Positions 25,262 through 34,305 of a stretch of 64,000 nt of DNA are shown one piece after another. Below the pieces are notes generated by a model that was not told the DNA's origin, made no database searches, and saw only the letters and a list, made by a program, of their open reading frames with translations. Position numbers and translations under genes: made by a program. Numbering within the stretch: position 1 is the first letter of the stretch; every line of letters starts with the position of its first letter. Source of the DNA: CAVZBW01 sp963773635 (GTDB lineage Bacteria > Actinomycetota > Acidimicrobiia > Acidimicrobiales > RAAP-2); contig CAVZBW010000002.1 in NCBI GenBank assembly GCA_963773635.1, positions 124,001 through 188,000 of the forward strand, given 5' to 3'.

Positions 25262-26907
25262 CGGAGAGATGGTGGCCCCCCGTCGGGCTCTCGCGTCAAC
25301 GGTGCCCCCTCCACGGGTCCGGCGGGTACCGAGAGACGGGTTCCGCCCGAGGCACCGGAGGCGCCGGCGAGCAGCTCCGACCAGATCGCGAGCTCGTCGC
25401 CGAAGGGGTCTGGGACCACCTGGCCACCGTGGTGGACCATCCTCTCGTCACCAAAGACCATGGTCGGGCGCGTCCGTCGGTCCCAGCGGTCCCACCCGTT
25501 CGCCGAGGCGATACCCGCGCCGCCCGACCTGGCGTAGGAGACCCAGGCGCCCTGCATGGTGCGAGAGAGCGTCTCGGCACCCCTGAGGAGGCCCCCGACG
25601 TACGGCTCGACGGCCTCGTGGGCCTGGCAACCGAACACGAAGGGGATCTCGACGGCGTGGCAGGCGCCCAGTACCCCACCAAAGGCCGGCGTCGGCCAGG
25701 TGAAGAGGTACACGAACGTGTCCTCGCGGTGGGCTCGCTGCCCGTTGGCGAACCGGACCGAGGGCCAGCGGAACACCAAGTCGGTGCCCAAGGCCACCCA
25801 CAGATGCCACGGGCTGTGGGGCTCCCCCCGGGCCGCCCTCGTCTCCCGGTAGAGAGAGATCGCGGCTCCGGCATCGATCTGCGGCGCCGCCCGGCGCAGC
25901 CAGCTCACGAGACCCGGCTCGTCGATCTGGAAGAAGCGAGGGTTGCTGAGGCCGAAAAAGGCCATCTCGTCACGGTTGGATCCGATCACCAACTCGAAAT
26001 CGCGGGCCTGGCCCGAGTCCACCGCCCGCCTCGGATCCTCGGGAAGAAACGTCCCGTCAACGGTCGGAAGGAAGGGAAGGGGCAGCTCTCCGGCCCGAGG
26101 GTCCACCGTCTGCATCTCGCGTTGTGCGCGGACCAGCTCGCCCGGAGGCACGGGCTCGAGGGCTGCTCGCGACACCGTCTCCAGCCCCAGACGTCGCGCC
26201 AGGTCCTCGGCGGCCTCCTCGGCTCGGTCCTGCGAGTGCGTGTAGGGCGGACCGCTCTGGACGATGGCACGACGGAACAGGCCCCTCGCCGCGGGCGAGG
26301 TCATCAAAGCGCTCACGCTCATCCCGCCGGCGGACTCGCCGAAGACCGTCACCTTCGACGCGTCCCCGCCGAACACGTCGATGTTGTCCCGCACCCAGGA
26401 CAGTGCGAGGACCTGGTCCATGAGCCCCATGTTGCCGATCCGGCCGGTCTCGGGATCGGCCAGCGAGGGGTGCGCCAAAAACCCGAGCGCCCCCAGTCGG
26501 TAATTCAACGTGACCACCACCACGTCGCCCCGGCGGGCGAGGTGGCCACCGAGGTAGAGGAGCCCGTAGCCCGTACCGGAGGTGAAGCCCCCGCCGTGCA
26601 GCCAGACCATCACCGGGCGCCGGACGCCGTCGAGGCCCGGCGTCCACACGTTGAGCGTGAGGCAGTCCTCGTCCTGCTCGACGGGTTCCCCGGGCAGGGC
26701 CATGCCGGGGAGGGGTCGGGCCTGCGGGGCCATGGGCCCCGGTGAGGTGGCCTCGAGGGTCCCCGGCCAGGGTCGTGGCGGCCGGGCGGCCCGCCAGCGC
26801 ATCGAGCCGCTCGTCGGGCCCCCGTAGGGGATACCGGCGAACGCCCAGATCCCGTCCTCGTGGCGGCCGCTCACCCGGCCGCTCGTGATCTCCACTTCCC
26901 CCTTCAC
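25252..26907 (-). CDS. Type-B carboxylesterase
   Basis: The 551-aa alpha/beta hydrolase is of the cholinesterase/carboxylesterase family. It has EDCLTLNVWTPG, the oxyanion hole VMVWLHGGGFTSG, the nucleophile VTVFGESAGGMSV, acid residue region GSNRDEM and the catalytic His in LGACHAVEIPFVFG. No signal peptide is seen from GTG 26907; GTG or TTG codons farther up (to 26949) are possible. The last codons and the TAG stop (25252-25254) lie inside the 5' end of the adjacent tRNA, a 10-bp overlap. It probably hydrolyses esters of broad type. Confidence 0.85.
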   Translation of the reverse strand: MKGEVEITSGRVSGRHEDGIWAFAGIPYGGPTSGSMRWRAARPPRPWPGTLEATSPGPMAPQARPLPGMALPGEPVEQDEDCLTLNVWTPGLDGVRRPVMVWLHGGGFTSGTGYGLLYLGGHLARRGDVVVVTLNYRLGALGFLAHPSLADPETGRIGNMGLMDQVLALSWVRDNIDVFGGDASKVTVFGESAGGMSVSALMTSPAARGLFRRAIVQSGPPYTHSQDRAEEAAEDLARRLGLETVSRAALEPVPPGELVRAQREMQTVDPRAGELPLPFLPTVDGTFLPEDPRRAVDSGQARDFELVIGSNRDEMAFFGLSNPRFFQIDEPGLVSWLRRAAPQIDAGAAISLYRETRAARGEPHSPWHLWVALGTDLVFRWPSVRFANGQRAHREDTFVYLFTWPTPAFGGVLGACHAVEIPFVFGCQAHEAVEPYVGGLLRGAETLSRTMQGAWVSYARSGGAGIASANGWDRWDRRTRPTMVFGDERMVHHGGQVVPDPFGDELAIWSELLAGASGASGGTRLSVPAGPVEGAPLTREPDGGPPSLRGT

Positions 26908-27001
26908 GCACCCCGAGCCTGCCGCACCGAGCAGAGGGTCGCCAACCAACCGGCGAATCCCGGCGCTGGCCGTGGCGAGCTACCCTCAGGCGGTCGCCCC
27001 G

Positions 27002-28102
27002 ATGAACCCCGACTCCGAAGCCGCGACCGCCTCCATCCCTGCCCCCTGCCCCGAGTACTTCGAGACCTTCTCCTCGTCGGCCTCCCCTTCCGCGGACCGG
27101 TCCTCCCCGGAGAAGCCGGTATCCGTGGAGCGATCGCTGGTCGTGCCCGCTTTCAACGAGGCCGCACGCCTCGGCGAGGGACTGTCCCGACTGTCCGATG
27201 CCGTGGCGGCCGGGGCGATCGATCTGGAGACGACGGAGATCGTCTTCGTGGACGACGGCAGCGCAGACGACACCGCCTCCCTGGCGCGCCGGCTTCTCGC
27301 GCACGCCCCTCACCTGCGGGTGTTGCGCCTGGCGCGCCACTCGGGCAAGGGGGCCTCGGTCCGGGTCGGCGTCGCCGAGGCCAGGGGCGCCCGGGTGGCC
27401 TTCGCCGACGCGGACATGGCCATCCTCCCCACCCAGCTCCCCGACCTGTATCGGGCGCTCGACCATGCGGAGGTGGCCATCGGATGCCGGGAGCTCCCCG
27501 GCTCCAGCGTGGACTCCTCCAACCTCCTCCGCAGCCTCGGCGGACGGGGTTTCAACCACCTCGTCAACCTGGTCACCAACGCCGAGCTCAGCGACACCCA
27601 GTGCGGTTTCAAGGCCTTCCGGACACCGGCGGCGCGCCTGCTGTTCCACTACTCGGTGATCGACGGGTTCGCCTTCGACGTCGAGGTGCTCCACGCCGCG
27701 CGTCGGCTGGGCCTCAGGATCGCCGAGGTGCCGGTGCGCTGGCTGCGGATCGAGGGAAGCCGGATACACCCGCTGCGCGACCCGGTCCGGATGCTCGCCG
27801 ACGTCGCCAAGGTCCGGCTCGGCGTACGCCGGCCCCCTCCCGTCCCCGCGCTGGTCCTCGGCGGCGACGGCGTGACGGCCGGCGCCGTGAGGGATCTGCT
27901 CGGACCCGTGGTCCCGGTCCTGCCACGCTTCGGCGGCGACGTGATGGTGCTCATGGCGCTGCAGGGAGCGAGCTCGTGCGACGAGGTGAGCAAGCTCCTG
28001 TCGGAGCGCTGGCCCGACGCGAGGCTGGAGGCGACGACCATGACGGCAGGCGACCTCCGGAGCCTCGCCCCCTTGGACATCGCCCCGGCCGGCCCCCCTT
28101 GA
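27002..28102 (+). CDS. GT2 glycosyltransferase, dolichyl-phosphate beta-glucosyltransferase-like
   Basis: The 366-aa protein has a GT-A core: LVVPAFNEAARLGEGLSRL, IVFVDDGSADDTASLAR, a DADMAI metal motif and TQCGFKAFRTPAARLLF, as in ALG5/Rv-type polyprenyl-phosphate glucosyltransferases. A C-terminal extension of about 110 residues (VPALVLGGDGVTAGAVRDLL onward) is unusual, and it ends without membrane spans. ATG 27002 is chosen; the first 40 residues are Ser/Pro-rich and may be untranslated if GTG 27119 is used. It is divergent from the esterase. Confidence 0.8.
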   Translation: MNPDSEAATASIPAPCPEYFETFSSSASPSADRSSPEKPVSVERSLVVPAFNEAARLGEGLSRLSDAVAAGAIDLETTEIVFVDDGSADDTASLARRLLAHAPHLRVLRLARHSGKGASVRVGVAEARGARVAFADADMAILPTQLPDLYRALDHAEVAIGCRELPGSSVDSSNLLRSLGGRGFNHLVNLVTNAELSDTQCGFKAFRTPAARLLFHYSVIDGFAFDVEVLHAARRLGLRIAEVPVRWLRIEGSRIHPLRDPVRMLADVAKVRLGVRRPPPVPALVLGGDGVTAGAVRDLLGPVVPVLPRFGGDVMVLMALQGASSCDEVSKLLSERWPDARLEATTMTAGDLRSLAPLDIAPAGPP

Positions 28103-28166
28103 GAGAGCCCGCCTGGCCGGATCGGTCGCCCTCCGGGCAAAGCGAGCACCCGATTAGCATTGGGCG

Positions 28167-29042
28167 ATGACCACCAGGTCGCCCTCGGCGCCGCACGAGG
28201 CGGTCCGTACCCACCTGGTGCCCGTGCCCGTTGCGGTCGATCAGCCGCCCGGAGACCCCCGACTCAGCGACGTCGACGAGTGGGGTCGCTCCGAGCATGT
28301 ACGCGAGATCGCCCGGCGCCTGCTCGAGCCTGCCTACTCCAAGTGGTTCCGGGTCGAGTGGGAGGGCCTCGAGAAGATCCCCACCGAGGGTGGTGCGCTC
28401 CTCGTCGCCAACCACGCTGGGGCCATCCCCATCGATGCGCCCGTCATCATGCACGGCGTCGAAAAGGAGTTGGGCCGCGCCGTCTACGGGCTGGCCGACT
28501 TCTTCTTCCGCACGATCCCGGTCGTGGGGACGCTCTGGGCCCGTGGCGGTGGCGTTCCCGCCCGGCCCGACAACGCCTACCGGCTCCTGCACGATCGCCG
28601 GCAGCTCGCCCTCGTGTTCCCCGAGGGCGTGCGCGGGACCTCCAAGCGCTACACGGATCGCTACCGGCTGCGCCGCTTCGGGCGGGGAGGCTTCGTGGAG
28701 ATCGCCATGCGCGCCGGGGTGCCGGTGATCCCGATCGCCGTGGTCGGCGCCGAGGAGGCAATGCCCGTCCTTACCACGATCCCGGTGCTGCCCCGGCTCA
28801 TCGGTGTCCCGTACATCCCGGTCACCGTCAACATGCTCGCCCTCGGTCCTCTCGGGCTCGTCACCTACTTTCCGGCCAAATTCAAGTTCCGGGTCCTCGA
28901 CCCCGTCACCTTCGACGTCCCGCCCGACCTGCCGCGCTACTCGAAGAGCCGGGTCATGGACGAGGCCGAGCAGATCCGCAACCAGATCCAGGAGACCGTG
29001 TTCGACATGCTGCGGGACCGGCGCAGCGTGTGGTTCGGCTGA
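28167..29042 (+). CDS. PlsC-family acyltransferase (Rv0502-like)
   Basis: The 291-aa lysophospholipid acyltransferase has motif I with an altered NHxxxxD (LVANHAGAIPID), motif III in LVFPEGVRGTSKRY and VIPIAVVGAEEAMP. It would acylate a glycerophospholipid or a glycolipid. It lies 8 bp before an SDR gene. The same pairing of an Rv0502-like acyltransferase and a GalE2-like (Rv0501) epimerase occurs in mycobacteria, so the two probably serve the same pathway. There are no clear membrane spans. Confidence 0.8.
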   Translation: MTTRSPSAPHEAVRTHLVPVPVAVDQPPGDPRLSDVDEWGRSEHVREIARRLLEPAYSKWFRVEWEGLEKIPTEGGALLVANHAGAIPIDAPVIMHGVEKELGRAVYGLADFFFRTIPVVGTLWARGGGVPARPDNAYRLLHDRRQLALVFPEGVRGTSKRYTDRYRLRRFGRGGFVEIAMRAGVPVIPIAVVGAEEAMPVLTTIPVLPRLIGVPYIPVTVNMLALGPLGLVTYFPAKFKFRVLDPVTFDVPPDLPRYSKSRVMDEAEQIRNQIQETVFDMLRDRRSVWFG

Positions 29043-29050
29043 GCCGTCGG

Positions 29051-30097
29051 GTGGGGCACCGCATCCTCGTCACCGGGGCCGACACCTTTTGGGGTGGTCG
29101 TGCGGTCCAGGCGTTCGAGTCGGACCCCGAGACCGAGATCGTGATCGGGATCGGCAGCCATGCGCCGCCGGTGCCCTTCGACCGGGCGGAGTTCGTTCGC
29201 GTCGATCAGGCCTACTCCATCCTCAACCGCATCGTGCGGGCCACCCAGGTCGACACGATCGTCCACACATCTCTGGTGGTGGACTCGACCCGGGTCTCCC
29301 CGAAGGCACTGCACGACATCAACGTGATCGGCACCATGAACCTCCTCGCGGCGGCCAGCGCGAGCGGCTCGTCGGTGAGCCAGCTCGTGGTCAAGTCGTC
29401 GTCGCTCGTCTACGGCTCCTCGGAAAGGGATCCCGCCGTCTTCGCCGAGGACACGCCGCGCAGCGCGCCGCCTCGTACACGCATCGAGCGGACCCTGGTC
29501 GAGGCGGAATCCCTGGTCAGAGACTTCGACGAGTACAACCCTGGGACGGTCGTCACCCTGTTGCGCTTCGCCAACGTGCTCGGCAACGACCTCGTCACGC
29601 CCATCAGCAAGAACCTCTCCCGGCACCTCTTCCCGACGATCTTCGGCTTCGACCCTCTCGTGCAGTTCGTCCACGAGCGCGACGTCGTGAACGCGCTGGA
29701 GTACGTGACCCGCAAACAGCTCGGCGGCGTCTACAACGTCGCCGGTGGCGGTCAGCTGCCCTGGAGCGAGGTGGCCACGATCTGCGGGACCCGCCCCTTC
29801 CCGCTCCCCCCCTGGCGCTCCCGGTTCGGGATCGCGGCACTTGTCCGGGCGGGCTACTTCCATTTCCCGCCCGAGCTCGAGGCGCTGCTGCGCTACGGCC
29901 GGGGCATCGATACCCGCCGACTCGTCGACACGGGGTTCCGGTACCGCTACACGAGCGCAGGTGCGGTCAAGAGCTTTGCCGACGGCCTGCGACTTCGTCG
30001 CTGGGCGGGGCGCGATCGCGCACAGTACCGGTACGAGCACGACGTGGAGCAGTTCTTCCGGCACTCCCCCGCGGTGGTCTCCTCCCGGGATTCCTAG
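29051..30097 (+). CDS. GalE2-like SDR with degenerate catalytic motif
   Basis: The 348-aa extended SDR starts at GTG 29051 with a Rossmann motif (ILVTGADTFWGGRAVQAF) and SSSLVYGSSE. The usual YxxxK is not seen: the matching place reads PPRTRIERTLVEAE. This suggests a structural or regulatory role, or a changed chemistry. NVLGNDLVTPISKNLSRH, VQFVHERDVVNAL and GGVYNVAGGG are family traits. It is probably cotranscribed with the PlsC-type gene. The substrate is unknown. Confidence 0.8.
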   Translation: MGHRILVTGADTFWGGRAVQAFESDPETEIVIGIGSHAPPVPFDRAEFVRVDQAYSILNRIVRATQVDTIVHTSLVVDSTRVSPKALHDINVIGTMNLLAAASASGSSVSQLVVKSSSLVYGSSERDPAVFAEDTPRSAPPRTRIERTLVEAESLVRDFDEYNPGTVVTLLRFANVLGNDLVTPISKNLSRHLFPTIFGFDPLVQFVHERDVVNALEYVTRKQLGGVYNVAGGGQLPWSEVATICGTRPFPLPPWRSRFGIAALVRAGYFHFPPELEALLRYGRGIDTRRLVDTGFRYRYTSAGAVKSFADGLRLRRWAGRDRAQYRYEHDVEQFFRHSPAVVSSRDS

Positions 30098-30229
30098 GTC
30101 TCGGAGTGCCGGAGCCTGCCGGCCCGGCCGACCACCGTGGCGAGCGACCCCTCCGCCGAGGCCTCGCGCACTAGTCTGCTGCGCAACTCCGGGTCGAAAA
30201 GGCCCTGATCGGGGCGGGTCTTCCCTGCC

Positions 30230-32818
30230 GTGCCGCACAATCCCATGGAATTCGAACGACTCGCCCGGCTTGGAGAGCAACTCGGCACCCCGACCCGGGA
30301 CGAGTCCTCCCCCGATTTCCCGCCCCGGGATCCGTTTCCCGAGATCGCCGAGCCCCCCGCCTCGACGCGGCTCCTCGAGACCTGGCGCGTCCTGGCGCTG
30401 CCGATCGTGCTGGGCGTCGCCTGCCGGCTGATCCTCATCCCCCTCACCTCGTGGTCCAAGGACGATTCGATCTGGTGGCTGGCCACCGCCAACGGCATGC
30501 AGCACCTCGCCCTCTACCAGCGCATCGGGTTCTCGTACCCGCCGCTTTGGGGAGACCTCCTCCAGGGCGGCGGGTGGCTCCTGCAACATCTCGGCTTCTC
30601 GACGACGGACCTCGGTCGCTCCAACCTGCAGCTCGAGGGACTCGCCGGGAGCAACGCCTTCTCCGTCATCGTTACCACTCCCCTGTTCAATTGGTTCTTC
30701 AAGGGCATCCTCTTCCTCTTCGACCTGGGTGCCGGCCTGCTGCTCTACGAGGTCGTGCGGAGGACGACCAACGAGCGGAGGGCCCGCTCGGCCTTTTGCC
30801 TCTGGTTCCTCAATCCCTTCGTGATCTTCGAGAGCAGCGTGTTCGGAGCCTTTGACATCATCGTGGCCTTTACGATCCTCGCCGCGATCGTGCTGTTCCT
30901 CTCCAATCGCTACGTATGGGCCGGGATCGCCCTCGGGCTGGCGATCATGGCCAAGGGCTCGCCGGCCTTCTTGGTTCCGCTGTTCGTGCTGGTGGCCTTT
31001 GATCGGGGTGGTGACACCGTCGAGTCGCGCCTTCGCGCCGCCGCGCCGCTGGTGGGCGGGCTGGGCGCATGCATCGCCGTTCTCATGCTCCCGGTGCTCG
31101 CGACCGGCCAGCTGCACGCGATGCTGAGCGGGCTCTTTGGGCGCACGAGCAGCAGCCCGCCCGGGGGGTATTCCGTCTTTGGGCTCCTCGGGTTCCGGGG
31201 CCTGAACGGTCTCGCCACGTCGCTCACGAACTGGGGGGGCCTCGGAAGGCTGATCCTCGCCCTCCAGCTCCTGGTGGCGATCCTGCTCGGTCTCGTCGGC
31301 ATGCGACGGGCAAGAAGGGACCTGGCCTTCACCCTCGTCGCCACGGTCGGACTCATCATGGCCGTGGTCGTGATCCTCGGGCCGGTCGCCAACGCACAGT
31401 ACGTGCTGTGGTTCCTGCCCGAGCTGATCACCCTGGCGGTGCTCTGGCGCCGGGCGATGTGGTCGGTGATCGCCTTCAGCGTCGCCGCGCTGGCCTCCGT
31501 CATCACCCTCTACGGCCCCACGGCGCTGCTCTTCCCCCTCTTGGACCACCTCGTCTCGCCGACTGCGGTGACCAACGACGTGACGTCGTGGACGATCATG
31601 GCCCCAATGCCGTGGAGCTCGGGGCCCGGCGGCACCAACTTTCGTGGGCCCATCACCGTCCTCGTGCTGACCGGCCTGTTCTCGATCTTCAGGGCCGTGT
31701 TGTGGACACCCACTCCCCGGCGCCAACGGTTGGTGGCCCTCTTCGGCGCCACCAGCGGGGGGGTCGTCCCGGCCATGGCGGTGATCCTCGTCGCCGCCGT
31801 CTCCGGGACGGCCTTGGTGGGAGCTGCGGGAGCCTCCGCAGCGGGAGCCTCCGTCGGACTCGCGGCCACGAGCACACCGCAGGGAACCGAGGTGACGGCG
31901 ACCGTTGGCGCGAGCGCCTCGGTGCAGGACCTCCGGCTGGCGTCCTTCCCGACACTCATCACCGAGGTGCCGACGGACGTCGACATCTTCGTCGACAGCA
32001 CGTACCCGGTCGTCGGGACCACCCCTGTCGCCGTCCGCAACATCGCCAACGGCCTCACCAACGAGTTGCGACTCCACGGCTATCGGGGCACGGTACGCAA
32101 CGTCGACGCGGACCAGCTGCGGGAGCTGCTGCTGGATCGAGGGGCCGCATCCCACACGGCCCTCGTGGACATGAGCGGCATGTTGCCGCTACAGGTGTTC
32201 TCCGCACAGACGGACCTGGTGTCGCCCTGGTTGCGTGCGGGTGGCACGGTCTACTGGAGCGGCGCCGTCATCGGCACCTACTCCGGGACTCGTGGCGAAC
32301 CGAGCAACGCCACGTCCTACGACGGCAGCTTGGGCCCGACGGGCGTCGGCCGCTTCCTGGATCCCACCCGCGCCTCCACCGCGCTCGCCAACCCCTTTAG
32401 CGTAGGAACCGTGCCGGCGCCTCCGGCTCGGGCCTTCGGGTTGCGGTACCAATTGAACTACCAGGCTCCCGTGACCGTCCCACCACTTCCCGATATGACC
32501 AGGTTCGGTTGGAGCTCCCAGGGCCGTTCGTCGATCACCCGCGTGTCCGAGGGGCTCGGCGAGCTCCTGCTCTTTGGCGGGCTCAACTACGCCCAGGGCC
32601 TCATCGTCCCGGATCTGGAGCTCATGATCACGAGCGGTATGACGCGGAGCAACGGACCGTTCACATCCGTGTCGGTGCCACAAGACATCATCGAGCGAGG
32701 GGGCAAGGTCAAGTGGACCGTCCCCAACGCCTCGGCCCCGCAACGGACGGTGGTGATCGCGTTCGACCCGAGCGACGCCGGGATCGTGTTCGTGAGGACC
32801 ATCGCCTCGACGGGATGA
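30230..32818 (+). CDS. GT-C type membrane glycosyltransferase with large exported C-terminal domain
   Basis: The 862-aa protein has a cytoplasmic Pro-rich start, about 11-12 spans between residues 50 and 470 and a periplasmic-loop acidic motif (WSKDDSIWWLATANG) as in polyprenyl-sugar-dependent mannosyltransferases. A further span (VVPAMAVILVAAVSG, near 510-535) precedes an exported domain of about 330 residues with alternating strands and helices (DVDIFVDSTYPVVG, LRAGGTVYWSGAVIG). This tail is not a standard part of the GT87/DUF2029 families. GTG 30230 is used; ATG 30245 is possible. It probably elongates an envelope glycan outside the membrane. Confidence 0.75.
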   Translation: MPHNPMEFERLARLGEQLGTPTRDESSPDFPPRDPFPEIAEPPASTRLLETWRVLALPIVLGVACRLILIPLTSWSKDDSIWWLATANGMQHLALYQRIGFSYPPLWGDLLQGGGWLLQHLGFSTTDLGRSNLQLEGLAGSNAFSVIVTTPLFNWFFKGILFLFDLGAGLLLYEVVRRTTNERRARSAFCLWFLNPFVIFESSVFGAFDIIVAFTILAAIVLFLSNRYVWAGIALGLAIMAKGSPAFLVPLFVLVAFDRGGDTVESRLRAAAPLVGGLGACIAVLMLPVLATGQLHAMLSGLFGRTSSSPPGGYSVFGLLGFRGLNGLATSLTNWGGLGRLILALQLLVAILLGLVGMRRARRDLAFTLVATVGLIMAVVVILGPVANAQYVLWFLPELITLAVLWRRAMWSVIAFSVAALASVITLYGPTALLFPLLDHLVSPTAVTNDVTSWTIMAPMPWSSGPGGTNFRGPITVLVLTGLFSIFRAVLWTPTPRRQRLVALFGATSGGVVPAMAVILVAAVSGTALVGAAGASAAGASVGLAATSTPQGTEVTATVGASASVQDLRLASFPTLITEVPTDVDIFVDSTYPVVGTTPVAVRNIANGLTNELRLHGYRGTVRNVDADQLRELLLDRGAASHTALVDMSGMLPLQVFSAQTDLVSPWLRAGGTVYWSGAVIGTYSGTRGEPSNATSYDGSLGPTGVGRFLDPTRASTALANPFSVGTVPAPPARAFGLRYQLNYQAPVTVPPLPDMTRFGWSSQGRSSITRVSEGLGELLLFGGLNYAQGLIVPDLELMITSGMTRSNGPFTSVSVPQDIIERGGKVKWTVPNASAPQRTVVIAFDPSDAGIVFVRTIASTG

Positions 32819-32861
32819 GCCCGGGGGTTACGGTTCGCCCCGCCCAGGGGCAGCCAGCCGG

Positions 32862-33270
32862 TCACCACCGACGACCAGGCTGCTCGCTCCCACCCGGCTC
32901 GCGGCGCTCGTGCCGCGCCCGGCCGGCGGTGCCGGCGGCCGGCGGTGCCGGCGGTGCCGGCGGTGCCGGCGGTGCCGGCGGTGCCGTTATGGCGGCTCGC
33001 AGGTCGCGGCGGGGGCTGCACCTGCCAGTCGTCGCCGTATCTGGGCTCGCGCCGCCGGGGTTCTACGTACAGGGCATGGGCCGCTTGTGCCTCTGGTGGC
33101 ACGGATGGTGCTCCGGGCGGTTCCGCGCCGTCGGGACGCGTCCTGCGAACCACGGTGACGATCGCGAAGATCAGCAGCGGGAGAAAGCAGAGGACGACCA
33201 CCAACCACCCGACGAACAGCGGCGGGATCGTCGTCAACGAGCGACCCCACCCCCGGGACCTGAGACCCAC
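32862..33270 (-). CDS. Small single-span membrane protein with GTA-repeat tail, frameshifted
   Basis: The frame holds a span (PPLFVGWLVVVLCFLPLLIF) followed by a Pro/Arg-rich cytoplasmic segment (VEPRRREPRYGDDWQVQ) and a Gly-Thr-Ala repeat. Read as it stands, it would run antisense into the GT-C gene. The repeat has one 7-nt unit among 9-nt units. Adding the two missing bases moves the frame so that the last unit again reads GTA and the protein ends at TGA 32862 with EQPGRRW. The restored length is about 136 aa. The start is unsure (GTG 33270 or TTG 33237). The function is unknown. Confidence 0.45.
32925..32985 (-). repeat. 9-bp coding tandem repeat with one 7-bp unit
   Basis: Units of ggcggtgcc occur at 32925-32933 and as five perfect copies at 32941-32985. 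Between them lies ggcggcc (32934-32940), which is the unit lacking tg. On the minus strand, both sides encode Gly-Thr-Ala, but in different frames. Confidence 0.8.
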
Positions 33271-33289
33271 CAGGCGAGAGAGCGAGGCA

Positions 33290-34297
33290 CTATCGAGCCG
33301 ACGCTCGTGCGGCGTGCGGCGCCGGCCCCATGTTGCCGCGCAGCGCGTCCATCGTGCCACGAACGTAGGCACCCGCCGCCCCCGTGCGGTGCCCGCGCAC
33401 CAGGCGCCAGGCGTTGTAGCCGCCCCAAACGACAAAGATGCCCACGACCCGCGACCATCGCATCCCGCGGGGCCCCGTGTCGAGCGCGAAGCGCAGGGGG
33501 TTGCGGGCCAGGTAGTACGCCGTGTTGGGGGAGAGACCCAGGCTGCCCCTCTGCTCCGAGGAGACGCCCAGGGCGTGGCTGCACAACGTCTCGCCGACGT
33601 ACCGGCAGCGCCACCCCCGGGCGCGGGCTCGGTAGCACCATTCGACGTCCTCGTAGTACATGAAGAAGTCCTCGCGGAACGCACCCACATCCCGCCACGC
33701 CGCGCTCGACAGGAGGGCGCAGCAGCCCGAGACGTAGTCGGCATCCGAGCTCGCCGGCGGGCGGTCAGCAGGCGACCCGAGGCCCCGGTGACGGGTGAAG
33801 GCGAGCCGTCGATCGTGGATCCCGCCGGCAAACCACAGTTGATCGGGGCGGTCGGTGATCCGCACCGCGGGGCCGACGACGGCCGCGCCGGGGGCGCGAT
33901 CGGCCTCCTCCAGGCAACGCTCGAGGCAGCGCGCATCGGCGGTGGCGTCGTTGTTGAGCAACAGGGTCCATTCGACGCCCTGCTCCAGCAGGCGCGCCAT
34001 GCCGAGGTTCGCCGCTCCGGCGAACCCCAGGTTCTCGCCGACGGCGACGACCTCGAGCCCGTCGATGCCGAGCTGCGCCATCTGGCGCAGCGACTCCGGC
34101 GAGCACTCCTGGGCCACGCACAGGATCACCTCGGGGCGTCGGTTCATGGCGGCAAGGCTCTCGAGCGCCGCGAGGGTCTCGGGTCGATCTCGCCAGGCCA
34201 CCACCACGGCTCCGACCCGGGGCGTGCGAGCCGCGTCGACCTTGGTGCACGCTGCGGCCGGCCCGAATTCGGCTGGCGGCAGCGCCTCCCCGGTCAC
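33290..34297 (-). CDS. Family-2 glycosyltransferase (rhamnosyltransferase-like)
   Basis: The 335-aa GT-A enzyme shows VGAVVVAWRDRPETLAALE, ENLGFAGAANLGMARL, the metal motif LLLNNDATAD, YVSGCCALLSSAAW and the acceptor motif FMYYEDVEWCYRAR, as in WbbL-type rhamnosyltransferases. A C-terminal amphipathic part (RVVGIFVVWGGYNAWRL) may bind the membrane. GTG 34297 is chosen, 8 bp after the upstream stop; the frame from 34417 would overlap that gene by 112 bp. It is one of two consecutive GT2 genes. Confidence 0.8.
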   Translation of the reverse strand: MTGEALPPAEFGPAAACTKVDAARTPRVGAVVVAWRDRPETLAALESLAAMNRRPEVILCVAQECSPESLRQMAQLGIDGLEVVAVGENLGFAGAANLGMARLLEQGVEWTLLLNNDATADARCLERCLEEADRAPGAAVVGPAVRITDRPDQLWFAGGIHDRRLAFTRHRGLGSPADRPPASSDADYVSGCCALLSSAAWRDVGAFREDFFMYYEDVEWCYRARARGWRCRYVGETLCSHALGVSSEQRGSLGLSPNTAYYLARNPLRFALDTGPRGMRWSRVVGIFVVWGGYNAWRLVRGHRTGAAGAYVRGTMDALRGNMGPAPHAARASAR

Positions 34298-34305
34298 CGT
34301 GACGA

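Noticed and set aside
32925..32985. Possible CRISPR-like array
   Set aside because: Units are 9 bp, contiguous and without spacers, and they encode Gly-Thr-Ala. It is a coding microsatellite.
32587..33936. Continuous minus-strand frame of 449 codons over the GT-C gene end and GT2 gene
   Set aside because: Only the middle part looks like protein. The upstream part is a shadow of the GT2, and the downstream part arises from the 2-nt loss in the repeat.
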